Positions 45,001 through 54,382 are shown, numbered from the stretch's first letter. The stretch: DNA of 64,000 bases from Actinoplanes sp. SE50/110 (GCF_900119315.1 NZ_LT827010.1:8674001-8738000), one strand, 5' to 3'. The notes: generated from the sequence alone by a model not told the origin. Program-made: numbers and translations.

Positions 45001-46304
45001 CCGACGTCTTCCACCACCGCCTGCGCAGCGCGGTCGAGGCGGCCCGGCCCTCGGTGTCCGGCCGGGTCACCGGGGCGGTCGGCCTGCGGGTCACGGTCAG
45101 CGGACTCGAAGCCCGGGTCGGCGAGCTGCTGCGGATCGGCACCGGCCCGGACGCGGTGCTGGCGGAGGTGGCGGCGCTGGACGGACAGCAGCTCAACTGC
45201 CTGCCACTGGGCCCGATCGCCGGGATCGGCGCCGGCACCCCGGCGGTCAGCACCGGCGGGCCGCTGCGCATCCCGGTCGGCCCCGACCTGCGCGGGCGCA
45301 TCCTGGACGGGCTCGGCCGCCCGATGGACGGCGGGCCACCGCTGCGCGGCGAACTGGTGGGCATCGAGCAGGCCCCGCCCTCGGCGATGGAACGGCAGCT
45401 CGTCGACAGGCCGATGTCGCTGGGCGTGCGGGTCCTGGACACGCTCGTCCCGTGCGGCCGCGGCCAGCGGATCGGCATCTTCGCCGGCTCCGGGGTCGGC
45501 AAGTCGACGCTGATGAGCATGATCACCCGGGGCACCTCGGCCGAACTCAACGTGGTCGCGCTGGTCGGTGAGCGCGGCCGTGAGGTCCGCGAGTTCATCG
45601 AGCACGACCTCGGGCCGGAGGGCCTGGCCCGCTCGGTGGTGGTGATCGCCACCTCGGACACCCCGCCGCTGGTCCGGTTGCGGGCCGGCTCGGTGGCCAC
45701 CCGGATCGCCGAGTACTACCGCGACGAGGGCGCCGATGTGCTGCTGATGATGGACAGCGTGACCCGCGCCGCGATGGCCCAGCGCGAGGTCGGCCTCTCG
45801 GTCGGCGAGCCGCCGGCCACCCGGGGCTACCCCCCGTCGGTCTTCGCCATGCTGGCCAGCCTCCTGGAACGCGCCGGGCCGGGGGCCCGGGGCAGTATCA
45901 CCGGCCTGTACACGGTGCTGGTCGAGGGCGACGACCACAACGAGCCGATCGCCGACGCGGCCCGCTCGATCCTGGACGGCCACATCGTGCTGGACCGCAA
46001 ACTGGCCACCGCCGGGCATTTCCCGAGCATCCAGGCGCTCGACTCGATCTCCCGCGTCGCCAACAAGATCACGACGCGGGAGCAGCGCGCCGACGCCACC
46101 GAACTCCGCCGGCTGATGGCCGCCCACCGCGACGTCCGCGAGCTGGTGGAGATCGGCGCCTATGTGCCGGGGACCAACCCGGAGGCCGACCGGGCCAACG
46201 CGGCCTGGCCCCGGATCAGCGCGTTCCTGCGCCAGGACATCGACGAGCGCATCACCGCCGACGACGCCTGGGCCGCCTTGCGCGCCCTTCTGGCGACGAC
46301 TTAG
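44997..46304 (+). CDS. fliI: Flagellum-specific ATP synthase FliI
   Basis: 435 residues; GTG at 44997 overlaps the fliH stop. Walker A is GSGVGKST at about 164-171, Walker B DVLLMMDSVTR, and GYPPSVFAMLASLLERAG is the family signature. Export ATPase of the flagellar type III system. The following gene, fliJ, starts only after a 340-base gap. Confidence 0.96.
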   Translation: MTDVFHHRLRSAVEAARPSVSGRVTGAVGLRVTVSGLEARVGELLRIGTGPDAVLAEVAALDGQQLNCLPLGPIAGIGAGTPAVSTGGPLRIPVGPDLRGRILDGLGRPMDGGPPLRGELVGIEQAPPSAMERQLVDRPMSLGVRVLDTLVPCGRGQRIGIFAGSGVGKSTLMSMITRGTSAELNVVALVGERGREVREFIEHDLGPEGLARSVVVIATSDTPPLVRLRAGSVATRIAEYYRDEGADVLLMMDSVTRAAMAQREVGLSVGEPPATRGYPPSVFAMLASLLERAGPGARGSITGLYTVLVEGDDHNEPIADAARSILDGHIVLDRKLATAGHFPSIQALDSISRVANKITTREQRADATELRRLMAAHRDVRELVEIGAYVPGTNPEADRANAAWPRISAFLRQDIDERITADDAWAALRALLATT

Positions 46305-46577
46305 GGACCGCTCGCCGGGCACGGTCCGCCGGCGGCTTCGCGGTCACCTGCCCTTCCCCGGTACGTGCTGCCACCCCGCTCCGTGGCGGAACCCACCCTG
46401 GTCGCGCCCCGCGAGGTCCGCTCGCCCCGGCGCTCCGGCGCGGCTCCGGCCTGCCGGCCGGCTCCGGCGGGACGCCGCGTGGGAGCGGGCCGGCCGGGTG
46501 GGCGACGGGGCGCGGCGGGTCGACCGGGTTGTGGTGCGGGAGTCGGTGGGACGGACGTTGCGGGTTGGGTGCAGGGG
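46305..46577 (+). other. Long non-coding gap inside the fli operon
   Basis: About 270 bases, very GC-rich, between tightly packed fliI and the fliJ promoter candidate. Frames here lack ribosome sites and family features. No strong hairpin with a U-tract is visible. Confidence 0.55.
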
Positions 46578-46603
46578 CTCAGCGGAGCGGGTCGCAGGCC
46601 GAA
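46578..46603 (+). promoter_or_regulatory. Internal FliA/WhiG-like promoter for fliJ
   Basis: CTCA (46578-46581), 16 bases, GCCGAA (46598-46603), 42 bases before fliJ, at the end of the operon's only long gap. Confidence 0.6.
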
Positions 46604-46644
46604 GCGGGAGAGTGAGGGCCCCTCGGCCCCGCTAGGAGGCCAGC

Positions 46645-47115
46645 ATGAACCGCACGTTCCGACTCGTTCCGGTGCTTCGTGCACGTAAGGCGCAGGAGGA
46701 CGCCGCGCGGGGCGAGCTGATCCAGTCGCGTGCCGAGATCCGGGAGGCGCAGGCGCTGGTGAAGCGCCGCCAACTGGACCTGATCGGGGCCGATGCACCG
46801 TCCGAGGGATCGGCCCGGGCCATGGTGGCCGCCCTGGTGGCCCGGCAGTCGCTGGCCGCCGGCGTGTTCGGCGCCCAGCGGATGGTCACCGACGCCGAGG
46901 AGGTCGAGCGGGAGAAGATGGCCGCCCTGACCGACGCGGCCAAGCGCCGGCGTGCGGTCGAGATGCTGTCCGAGCGGCACGCCGCCATGGTCAAGGCCAA
47001 TGATCTGCGCGTCGACCAGGCCAACCTCGACGAGTTGGCGGTCACCGCGAAGGCACGCAATGCCGCTCGGGGCGTCGAGACGCCGAGTGCCGAGGAGAAC
47101 GGGAGCAACGCATGA
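46645..47115 (+). CDS. fliJ: Flagellar export protein FliJ
   Basis: 156 residues, one long helical coiled coil (FRLVPVLRARKAQEDAARGELIQSRAEIREAQALV) as in FliJ, the stalk of the FliI ring. ATG at 46645 after AGGAGG. The stop overlaps the next gene. Confidence 0.87.
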   Translation: MNRTFRLVPVLRARKAQEDAARGELIQSRAEIREAQALVKRRQLDLIGADAPSEGSARAMVAALVARQSLAAGVFGAQRMVTDAEEVEREKMAALTDAAKRRRAVEMLSERHAAMVKANDLRVDQANLDELAVTAKARNAARGVETPSAEENGSNA

Positions 47116-48101
47116 GCCTGGGTGTCACCGGGGTGCTGGGCCGCATCGCCGAACTGCAGGAGCAGCTGGGCCTGAACCCGCCGCAGGCGACGGTCGACCC
47201 GACCGCGTCCTCCGGGGACAAGTTCGCCTCCGCCCTGGCCCGGGCGACCGGCGCCGGCCAGGCCCCGGGCGCGGCGTCCGGCCCGAGCGGGAACGATGTG
47301 GTGGCGGCGGCGAAGAAGTACCTGGGCACGCCGTACGTCTTCGGCGGCACCGACCCGAGCAAGGGCCTGGACTGTTCCGGCCTGGTCCGGCAGGTCTACG
47401 AGGATCTGGGCATCAAGCTGCCCCGCAACTCGTGGCAGCAGGCGACCGCGGGTCGGCCGGTGGCCAGCCTCTCCGACGCGCGGCCGGGTGACGTGCTGGC
47501 GTTCGGCTCGCCGGTGCACCACGTCGGGATCTACCTCGGCGACAACAAGATGATCGCGGCGCCGAAGCCGGGCGACCACGTGAAGATCGAGTCGGTGTAC
47601 GAGAAGCCGAGCGGCATCCGGCGGATCATCGACGACGTGCCGGCCGCCGCGGTGCAGGACATGTCGTCGCTGCGTCCGGCCGGGCTGCGCGGCTCGGTGG
47701 CCGGCGGCTCGCTGGCCGGGGTGCCGTACGCGGACCTGTTCCTCAAGGCCGGCGCCCGCTACGACGTCTCCCCCAAGCTGCTGGCCGCGGTCGCCAAGGT
47801 GGAGTCGGGCTACAACCCGAAGGCGGTCAGCAAGGTCGGCGCGCAGGGCCTGATGCAGCTGATGCCGGGCACCGCGAAGGGCCTCGGGGTGGACGACGCC
47901 TTCGACCCGGAGCAGGCCGTGAACGGCGCCGCGAAGATGCTCAAGGGCCTGCTCAACGAGTTCAAGTCGGTGCCGCTGGCACTGGCCGCGTACAACGCGG
48001 GCGGCGGCGCGGTGCACCGGTACGGCGGCATCCCGCCGTTCAGCGAGACCCAGGCGTACGTGCCGAAGGTGCAGAAGGCGCTGGCCGCGCTCGGCGGCTG
48101 A
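47112..48101 (+). CDS. Bifunctional NlpC/P60 plus lytic transglycosylase, flagellar operon
   Basis: 329 residues. NlpC/P60 domain at about 60-175 with Cys88 (GLDCSGLV) and His137 (HHVGIYLG); SLT-type (GH23) domain at about 205-325 with Glu231 (AKVESGYNP), GLMQLMPGTAKGLGV and LAAYNAGGGAV. No signal peptide or membrane segment; the N-terminus (MSLGVTGVLGRIAELQEQLG) looks like that of an exported flagellar protein. Likely replaces FlgJ in opening peptidoglycan for the rod, exported through the flagellar gate (inference). ATG overlaps the fliJ stop. Confidence 0.9.
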   Translation: MSLGVTGVLGRIAELQEQLGLNPPQATVDPTASSGDKFASALARATGAGQAPGAASGPSGNDVVAAAKKYLGTPYVFGGTDPSKGLDCSGLVRQVYEDLGIKLPRNSWQQATAGRPVASLSDARPGDVLAFGSPVHHVGIYLGDNKMIAAPKPGDHVKIESVYEKPSGIRRIIDDVPAAAVQDMSSLRPAGLRGSVAGGSLAGVPYADLFLKAGARYDVSPKLLAAVAKVESGYNPKAVSKVGAQGLMQLMPGTAKGLGVDDAFDPEQAVNGAAKMLKGLLNEFKSVPLALAAYNAGGGAVHRYGGIPPFSETQAYVPKVQKALAALGG

Positions 48102-48144
48102 CCGTCGCCGCTGCCCCCGCAACACCGGACGAGTGAGGAGTCGC

Positions 48145-50316
48145 ATGATCATGCCGAGTTCCGTGACGGGACCGGACCACCGGCCCGTGACCGAGACCAG
48201 CCGCCGGGCGGGCAGCCGGCGCGAGGACGGTGCGGACTTCGGGTCGGCGCTCTCCGCCGAGCTGGGCGACGACCAGGATGAGGTGGCCGAGCAGACCGCC
48301 GACCGCCGGGACGCCGCCACCCGCAGCGCCGAACTACGCGACGCCGCCACCCGCAGCGCCGAACTACGCGACGTCGCCACCCGCAGCGCCGCGATGCGCG
48401 ACGCCACCGCCCGCAGCACCGAACTACGGAACGCCGCTCGGGACGCCGATCTGCGCGGCGCCGCGATTCGCGGCACCGGCTCGCGCGATGTCACCCGGGC
48501 CGCCACGGACCGGACCGCCACGGAACGGGCCGCGACGGAACGCGCCCTGGCGGACCGGACCGCGACGGACCGGGCCGCCGGCGACCGCGACGCGACGCGC
48601 GCGGCCACCGATCGGGCCACGCAGCGCGCCGCGGACCAGCGCGCCGCCGGCCGGGACGCGGCCGACCGGGCCGCCGGGAGCCGGGCCGCGGCGGACCGCG
48701 CCGCGAGCCGGGATGCCGCCGACCAGGCCGCCGCCCAGCGGAGCGCCGACGACCGGGCCGCGGTGCGGGCCGCCACCGACCGGGCCGGCGCCCGTCAGGC
48801 CGCCGACCGCGCGGCGGATCAGGCCGCCGCGGACCGGGCCGCCGACCGGGCGGCGGACAGTGCCGCGGCCGACCGGACCGACGCCACCACCCGCACGGCC
48901 GCCGACCGGGACGACACGACCGGCGGCGACGACACCGCGACCGCGGCCACCGGCGACAAGACCACCGACGCCACCGAGACGAAGCACGGCCCGGACGGGC
49001 GGTCCGCGCACCGCGTCAAGGGCAAGGCCGCGGCCACCGGCGACAGGGCCACCGAGGACGCCCAGGGCCCGGCCTTTCCGGACGCCAAGGGTGCCGCGCC
49101 GACCACCACCACACCGCTCATCGACCCGGCCGCCCAGGCCGCCGCCGGAGTGGCCGCCACCACCACGGCGGCGGCCGGTACCGACCCCGCGGCCGCCGGC
49201 AAGACCGCCGCGGCGAAGGCCACCGGGACGGTGAAGGCGGCCGACGCCGCCACGCCGGCGACCGGACCGGCTCCGGCCACCGGCCTCGCGGCGCCCGACC
49301 AGGCGGCCGCGGCCACCTCGGCGGCCGTCCCAGGAACCGGCCAGCCCGGACAGCCGGGTCAGGTCGGTCAGGTCGGTCAGCCCGGCCAGGCCGGCCAGGC
49401 CGGGCCCGGCACTCCGCAGCCGGGCCGGCTCCCGCCGGGTGCGGCCCAGGCCGCCGGTGGTACGACGCCCGGCAAGGCCGCACGGCAGGCGACAGCCGCG
49501 GTCGTGGCCGGCACTCCGGGACGTCCCGCCTGGGCATCCGCCGCCGCGGGCCGAACCGAGACGGGCACGGCCGGCCAGCCCGCCGACGCGGCCGCCGCGG
49601 CGGCCGCACCGGCGGCGGCGCCGACTCCCACCACGGCGGCCGGCAACCAGGCCGGCGACCCCGGTGGGTCCTCCGGGCAGCCGGGGGCGGACGCACCGCG
49701 TACCGTCGCAATCCCGGACGGCGCACCGCCCGCCGCGCCCACCGCCATGCCGGCGGCGCAGCCCGCCGCCGACCCCGGACTTCCGCCCGGCGCCGCCCTG
49801 GCCGGCGTCGCCGGACCGCAGGCCGCCGCGCCGGCCGGCGCGGCGGCACCCACCGCGGCGGCCGCGGAGAACTCCACGCCGATCCCGCTGGCCCCGCCGG
49901 CCGAGCAGATCGCGATGCGGATCGCGCCGCTGCGGCTGGACGCCGACGGCGTGCACCGGCTCACCGTGCAGTTGCACCCGGTCGACCTCGGACCGGTCCA
50001 GGTGGTCGCCGAGATCCGCAACGGGGACATCAGCGTGCAGCTCACCGGCGGCACCGAGGCGGGCACCGAGGCACTCCGGGCCGGCATCGAGGATCTGCGG
50101 CGTGAGCTGCAGGATTCCGGGTTCGGGAACTGTTCGCTGGACCTGCGTCAGGGCACGCCGCAGGACCAGGCGCGGCAGCAGTTCGAGGCCGGGGGCGGGT
50201 TCGGTCGGCGCGGCGGTGGCGGCGAGTCGGGGCGGCCGAACGCCGATCTGCCGGCTGAGCCGGCCCCGACCGCGACCCGCCGCGCGACACCGGGCCGGCT
50301 GGACATCCACGCCTGA
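48145..50316 (+). CDS. fliK: Flagellar hook-length control protein FliK
   Basis: 723 residues from ATG 48145, which has GAGTGAGGAG upstream (GTG 48133 is less likely). Residues about 50-280 are an Ala/Asp/Arg-rich helical repeat; 280-580 are Pro/Ala/Thr-rich and disordered; about 585-690 form the conserved C-terminal switch domain (LRLDADGVHRLTVQLHPVDLG, VVAEIRNGDISVQLTGG). FliK is the exported hook ruler that also switches FlhB specificity. Last gene of the plus-strand operon. Confidence 0.9.
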   Translation: MIMPSSVTGPDHRPVTETSRRAGSRREDGADFGSALSAELGDDQDEVAEQTADRRDAATRSAELRDAATRSAELRDVATRSAAMRDATARSTELRNAARDADLRGAAIRGTGSRDVTRAATDRTATERAATERALADRTATDRAAGDRDATRAATDRATQRAADQRAAGRDAADRAAGSRAAADRAASRDAADQAAAQRSADDRAAVRAATDRAGARQAADRAADQAAADRAADRAADSAAADRTDATTRTAADRDDTTGGDDTATAATGDKTTDATETKHGPDGRSAHRVKGKAAATGDRATEDAQGPAFPDAKGAAPTTTTPLIDPAAQAAAGVAATTTAAAGTDPAAAGKTAAAKATGTVKAADAATPATGPAPATGLAAPDQAAAATSAAVPGTGQPGQPGQVGQVGQPGQAGQAGPGTPQPGRLPPGAAQAAGGTTPGKAARQATAAVVAGTPGRPAWASAAAGRTETGTAGQPADAAAAAAAPAAAPTPTTAAGNQAGDPGGSSGQPGADAPRTVAIPDGAPPAAPTAMPAAQPAADPGLPPGAALAGVAGPQAAAPAGAAAPTAAAAENSTPIPLAPPAEQIAMRIAPLRLDADGVHRLTVQLHPVDLGPVQVVAEIRNGDISVQLTGGTEAGTEALRAGIEDLRRELQDSGFGNCSLDLRQGTPQDQARQQFEAGGGFGRRGGGGESGRPNADLPAEPAPTATRRATPGRLDIHA
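48310..48429 (+). repeat. 30-base tandem repeat within fliK, four copies
   Basis: Units at 48310, 48340, 48370 and 48400, each encoding ten residues of the form RDAATRSAEL; the first two are identical or nearly so, later ones drift. Confidence 0.85.
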
Positions 50317-50346
50317 GAGACCGGACGAACCGGCCGGAGAGACGAG

Positions 50347-50379
50347 GGGCGCCGGTCCGCGACAAGCGGACCGGCGCCC
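50347..50379. terminator. Bidirectional terminator between fliK and the minus-strand fli operon
   Basis: 14-bp perfect stem (50347-50360 with 50366-50379), 5-base loop, followed by TCTTC. Confidence 0.85.
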
Positions 50380-50414
50380 TCTTCAGTGCTGGCAGCTCTT
50401 CCCCAAGGTGCCAG

Positions 50415-50639
50415 TCACTCCTGCAGCGGTTCCGGGTCGACCGGTGTCCCCGGGGTCTCCTCGGTGACGCCGTACCCGGACGTGACGAACCGGAACGCGG
50501 CCAGCAGGATCGCCGCGATCGGCACCGCGATCAGGAACCGAATCAGTACCTGGGTGAGATCCAGCTGGTCGACGACCAGCCGGTACCACGCCGGCAGGCT
50601 GATCAGCAGCGCGAACACCAGGACCGACGGCCGGATCAT
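50415..50639 (-). CDS. Small two-helix membrane protein at the end of the flagellar operon
   Basis: 74 residues with two hydrophobic segments (about 5-22 and 31-53, VLIRFLIAVPIAAILLAAF) and an acidic Pro/Glu tail. No family recognised. ATG at 50639 overlaps the stop of the FlhF-like gene (ATGA), so it belongs to the same operon and probably to the flagellum. Size and topology are roughly those of FliQ, but FliQ sequence motifs are absent. Confidence 0.75.
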   Translation of the reverse strand: MIRPSVLVFALLISLPAWYRLVVDQLDLTQVLIRFLIAVPIAAILLAAFRFVTSGYGVTEETPGTPVDPEPLQE

Positions 50640-52249
50640 CGGCGGGCGGCTCGCGTGGCCCGCCGCGGCGAGGCGGCGGCCGGCATCACCTCGGCGGCGA
50701 TCCGGGCGCACAGCATCGCGGCCCAGGCGTGCGGGGTGGCCGGCTTGCCGTCCAGCGAGAAGATCGGCACGTCCAGCCCGAGTACCGACGCCGGGTCCGA
50801 GGTGAGCTCCACGCTGTGCACCACGAGCGCCTCGACCTCGCCGAGGTTGCGCAGGTGGCGGGCGGTGTCCGCGGTTTTGCGGGTGGCGTCGACGACGGCC
50901 CACAGCGCGGTCGCGCCGAGCGCGTCGCACATCTCGTTGACCCAGAACTCGTCGGTGCCGCCCACCGGCGCGTCGATCACCACGATCCACGGGTGGTCCG
51001 AGGTCTGCAGCTTGTCGGCGCGCGATTCGGCGGCGGCCGGGCTGGAGATCAGCCGCGACGAGTGCAGCCCGGTGCCGGAGGTGGAGAGCGCGGCCAGCAG
51101 CAGGTGATTCTGGTCGACGTGGACCTGCTCGAGCAGGTGCTTGGCGATCGGCACCGCGGTGTGCACCTCGCCGGCGATGACCAGGATCTCCCCGGGGCCG
51201 TCCGGGATGCCGGGTGCGGCCGGCCGGGAGGCCAGCACGCTGAGCACCCCGGCGTAGGTGTCGCCGCCGGTGATCTGCCGCGCCATGTCCTCGGGCATGC
51301 CGACGGTCATCAGGTTGCGCTGCACCGGGTCGAGGTCGCCGCTGACCCGGATCGGCGCCGGCTTGGGCGCCGGGGGCGGTGGCGGCGTGGCCGCGGTCGG
51401 GGAGACCGGCGCCGGCTCGTCGTCGCCGGAGAGCCCGTAGACCTCGGCGGCGGACCGGATCGGCGCGCCCGTCGGCACGGTCTGGAACGCGGCCCGTGGC
51501 GGCGCGGCGGCCGGTTCGGCGGGCCGGATCGGGGTCGCGGCCGGGCTGTGCGGCACCGCCCGGCGCGCGTGCGGCGCCTCGGCGGCCGGGGAGATCGACA
51601 CCGGCGGCGGGGCGACCGGCGGCGGCGTGGCCGCGGCCGGGGAGATCGGGGCGGCGGCCGGCACCGGCGCCGGCCGCCCGGGCAGCGCGGCCGGCAGTCC
51701 CAGCCGGCCGCCGCCGTTGACCGGTGGTTCGGTCACGGTGGCCGGGGTGAACGGGCGCACCCCGGCGTCGGCGGTCTGCCGCACCCGGTGCCCGCCGCGC
51801 TGCGTCTCGCCGAGGTGACCGGCCATGTCCAGGCCGGCCATCAGCTCGGCGAACGCGGCCCCGGTGTCACCGATCCCGGCGTCCCGGCCACCCTGCCGCT
51901 CGAAGCGCTCGCCCAGCCCGGGGCCTGCGCCGAGTTTCGGCGTGGGCGGGCGGCCCGGCGGCGGGCCGTCGAAGGCGTTCCGGTCCCGCGACTCGGCCTG
52001 CTCGAGCAGGCGTTCCAGCGGATTTGCGCCGTTCTCGGCGACGGTCTGTTGCGCCATGTCCTCACTGTCCTCGTGTGCGTCCGGTACTTCGACGGAGAGC
52101 TCGTAGTGCTGCTTCGCGAAGAAGCCCCCGATGCCACCGCTTCGTACCTTGTCGGCGGAGATGATCCGGACGCGCGAGCCGTACTCGTCACGTACCTGAG
52201 CCAGTAACGGCTCGATGGCCGGTCCCTCAAGCAGCACCCGCGTAGGCAC
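50636..52249 (-). CDS. FlhF-like protein lacking a P-loop
   Basis: 537 residues. The N-terminal ~60 residues match FlhF B-domain style (VRDEYGSRVRIISADKVRSGGIGGFFAKQHYELSVEV). A Pro/Ala-rich linker (about 80-270) follows. The C-terminal ~200 residues align by pattern with the FlhF G-domain, but the GPTGVGKTT position reads GEILVIAGEVHTAVPIAKHL, so no nucleotide-binding Walker A is visible. GTG at 52249 overlaps the end of flhA by 23 bases. FlhF positions flagella at the pole; here it is probably a non-GTPase derivative (inference). Confidence 0.75.
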   Translation of the reverse strand: MPTRVLLEGPAIEPLLAQVRDEYGSRVRIISADKVRSGGIGGFFAKQHYELSVEVPDAHEDSEDMAQQTVAENGANPLERLLEQAESRDRNAFDGPPPGRPPTPKLGAGPGLGERFERQGGRDAGIGDTGAAFAELMAGLDMAGHLGETQRGGHRVRQTADAGVRPFTPATVTEPPVNGGGRLGLPAALPGRPAPVPAAAPISPAAATPPPVAPPPVSISPAAEAPHARRAVPHSPAATPIRPAEPAAAPPRAAFQTVPTGAPIRSAAEVYGLSGDDEPAPVSPTAATPPPPPAPKPAPIRVSGDLDPVQRNLMTVGMPEDMARQITGGDTYAGVLSVLASRPAAPGIPDGPGEILVIAGEVHTAVPIAKHLLEQVHVDQNHLLLAALSTSGTGLHSSRLISSPAAAESRADKLQTSDHPWIVVIDAPVGGTDEFWVNEMCDALGATALWAVVDATRKTADTARHLRNLGEVEALVVHSVELTSDPASVLGLDVPIFSLDGKPATPHAWAAMLCARIAAEVMPAAASPRRATRAARR

Positions 52250-54269
52250 CGTTCACCACCCCTATCGTCTCGATCTGTGCGGTGGAACCAGAGATCTCGC
52301 TGTACGACAGCACCTGCACCCGGCGGGAGCCGGCGCGCAGCAGTCGCATCAGCGGCAACCGCAGTTGTGGGGAGCAGGCCAGGACCGGATTCAGGCCCTG
52401 CTGCTCGGCGGCTTCGGCGAGCCGGCTGGCCTCACTGACGATCGCCTCGGCACGCATGCCGTCGATCGCCATGAAGGCCCCGGTGTCGCTGGGCCGCAGG
52501 GACTCGAGCAGGCTCTGCTCGAGCATCGGGTCCAACGTGATCACGGTGAGCCGGCCGCCGCTCGCGTACTGGGCGGCGATCGCCGGGCCCAGCGCGGCCC
52601 GGGCCGCCTCGACCAGGCCGTCGTGGTCGGCGGAGGTCTTGGCGCGCAGCGAGAGCGCCTCGAAGATCCGGACCAGGTCGCGGATCGGCACGCCCTCGTC
52701 GAGCATCGCCTGCAGCACCTTCTGGATCTGGCCGAGGCTGAGCAGCCCCGGGGTCAGCTCCTCGACCACCACCGGGTGGGTGCGCTTGACCATCTCGGTC
52801 AGGGCGCGCACGTCCTCCCGGCCGAGCAGCCGGCTGGCGTTGTTGCGGACGATCTCGGCCAGGTGCGTGATGATCACCGAGGCCCGATCGACGACCGTCG
52901 CGCCGGACAGCTCGGCCTGATAGTGCATCTCGGCCGGGACCCACTTGCCGGCCAGGCCGAACACCGGTTCGACGCCGGCCCGGCCGGGCAGCGCCTGCAG
53001 TCCCTCGCCGATCGCCAGCACCGTGCCGGGCGGCGCCTGTCCGGCACCGGCGTCGACCCCGGAGATCCGGATCGCGTACGACGAGAGCGGCAGGTCCAGG
53101 TCGTCCCGGGTACGCACCGGCGGCATGATCACCCCGAGTTCCAGGGCCATCTTGCGGCGCAGTGCGCGCACCCGGTCGAGCAGGTCGCCGCTGCTGGCGT
53201 CGACCAGGTCGACCAGGTCCGGGGCGAGGGCCAGCTCCAGCGGGTCGATCCGCATCTCGCCGAGCAGCTGCTCGGGCGAGTCGGCGGCCGGCATCTCGAC
53301 CGCCTCGGCGATCGGCGCGGTCTCCTCCGGGATCTGCTCCTTGACCCGCTGCGCGATCGCCAGCACGGTCACCCCGACCACCAGGAACGGGACCTTGGGC
53401 AGGCCGGGGATGACGCAGAGGGCGAGGGCCGCGGCACCGCCGATGCGCAGCGCCAGCTTGTTCTGGCTGAGCTGGGCGGTGACGGTCTGGCCCATGTCAC
53501 CGGAGGTGGCCGAGCGGGTCACGATCAGACCGGTGGCCACCGAGAGCAGCAGCGCCGGCACCTGGGAGACCAGGCCGTCGCCGATGCTGAGCATGCTGTA
53601 CTGGTTCATCGCGTCGGCCGGCGCCAGGCCGTGCTGCAGGATGCCGACCGCGAACCCGCCGATCAGGTTGATCAGCGTGATGATGATGGCCGCGATGGCG
53701 TCGCCCTTGACGAACTTGGAGCCACCGTCCATCGCGCCGTAGAACTCGGCCTCGGCGGCCACCTCGGCCCGGCGCCGCTTGGCGCCGTCCTCGTCGATCA
53801 GGCCGGCGTTCAGGTCGGCGTCGATCGCCATCTGCTTGCCGGGCATCGCGTCGAGGGTGAACCGGGCGCCGACCTCGGCGACCCGCTCGGCACCCTTGGT
53901 CACCACGATCAATTGGACGATGACCAGGATCGAGAAGATCACCAGCCCGATGACCAGGTTGCCCCCGACCACGAAGCTGCCGAACGCATGGATCACCTTG
54001 CCGGCGTCACCGTCGCGCAGCACCAGCCGGGTGGCGCTGATGTTGAGCGCCAGCCGGAACAGCGTCATCACCAGCAGCAGCGCCGGGAAGACCGCGAAGT
54101 CGAGCGGCTTCTCGACGAACATGCTGATCAGCAGCACCAGCAGGGCCATCGTGATGTTCATGGCGATGAACAGGTCGAGCAGGAAGGTCGGCAACGGGAC
54201 GACCATCATGATGATGATGCCGATCACCCCGACGGGCACGGCGAGCTTTCCGAGGTTCCGGCCTTTCAC
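52227..54269 (-). CDS. flhA: Flagellar export gate protein FlhA
   Basis: 680 residues. Eight N-terminal transmembrane segments; the FHIPEP-family loop reads ARFTLDAMPGKQMAIDADLNAGLIDEDGA; the cytoplasmic C-domain contains VLLREDVRALTEM-like and LVRIFEALSLRAK. Nonameric export gate and chaperone docking platform. GTG at 54269. There is a 114-base gap to flhB with no gene. Confidence 0.96.
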   Translation of the reverse strand: MKGRNLGKLAVPVGVIGIIIMMVVPLPTFLLDLFIAMNITMALLVLLISMFVEKPLDFAVFPALLLVMTLFRLALNISATRLVLRDGDAGKVIHAFGSFVVGGNLVIGLVIFSILVIVQLIVVTKGAERVAEVGARFTLDAMPGKQMAIDADLNAGLIDEDGAKRRRAEVAAEAEFYGAMDGGSKFVKGDAIAAIIITLINLIGGFAVGILQHGLAPADAMNQYSMLSIGDGLVSQVPALLLSVATGLIVTRSATSGDMGQTVTAQLSQNKLALRIGGAAALALCVIPGLPKVPFLVVGVTVLAIAQRVKEQIPEETAPIAEAVEMPAADSPEQLLGEMRIDPLELALAPDLVDLVDASSGDLLDRVRALRRKMALELGVIMPPVRTRDDLDLPLSSYAIRISGVDAGAGQAPPGTVLAIGEGLQALPGRAGVEPVFGLAGKWVPAEMHYQAELSGATVVDRASVIITHLAEIVRNNASRLLGREDVRALTEMVKRTHPVVVEELTPGLLSLGQIQKVLQAMLDEGVPIRDLVRIFEALSLRAKTSADHDGLVEAARAALGPAIAAQYASGGRLTVITLDPMLEQSLLESLRPSDTGAFMAIDGMRAEAIVSEASRLAEAAEQQGLNPVLACSPQLRLPLMRLLRAGSRRVQVLSYSEISGSTAQIETIGVVNGAYAGAA

Positions 54270-54382
54270 GACACCTCCGCTCGGCGTTCCGTCGCCGTGT
54301 CACTGAGACCCCTGTGGCACCGCCACGCCCCGATCTTCCCTGCTAACCCGCGCCGATGTGAGGAAATCTCCCGAAATTTCGG

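Noticed and set aside
46162..46635. A gene in the gap between fliI and fliJ
   Set aside because: The frame begins inside fliI and is almost entirely Arg/Pro/Gly; no ribosome site or domain.
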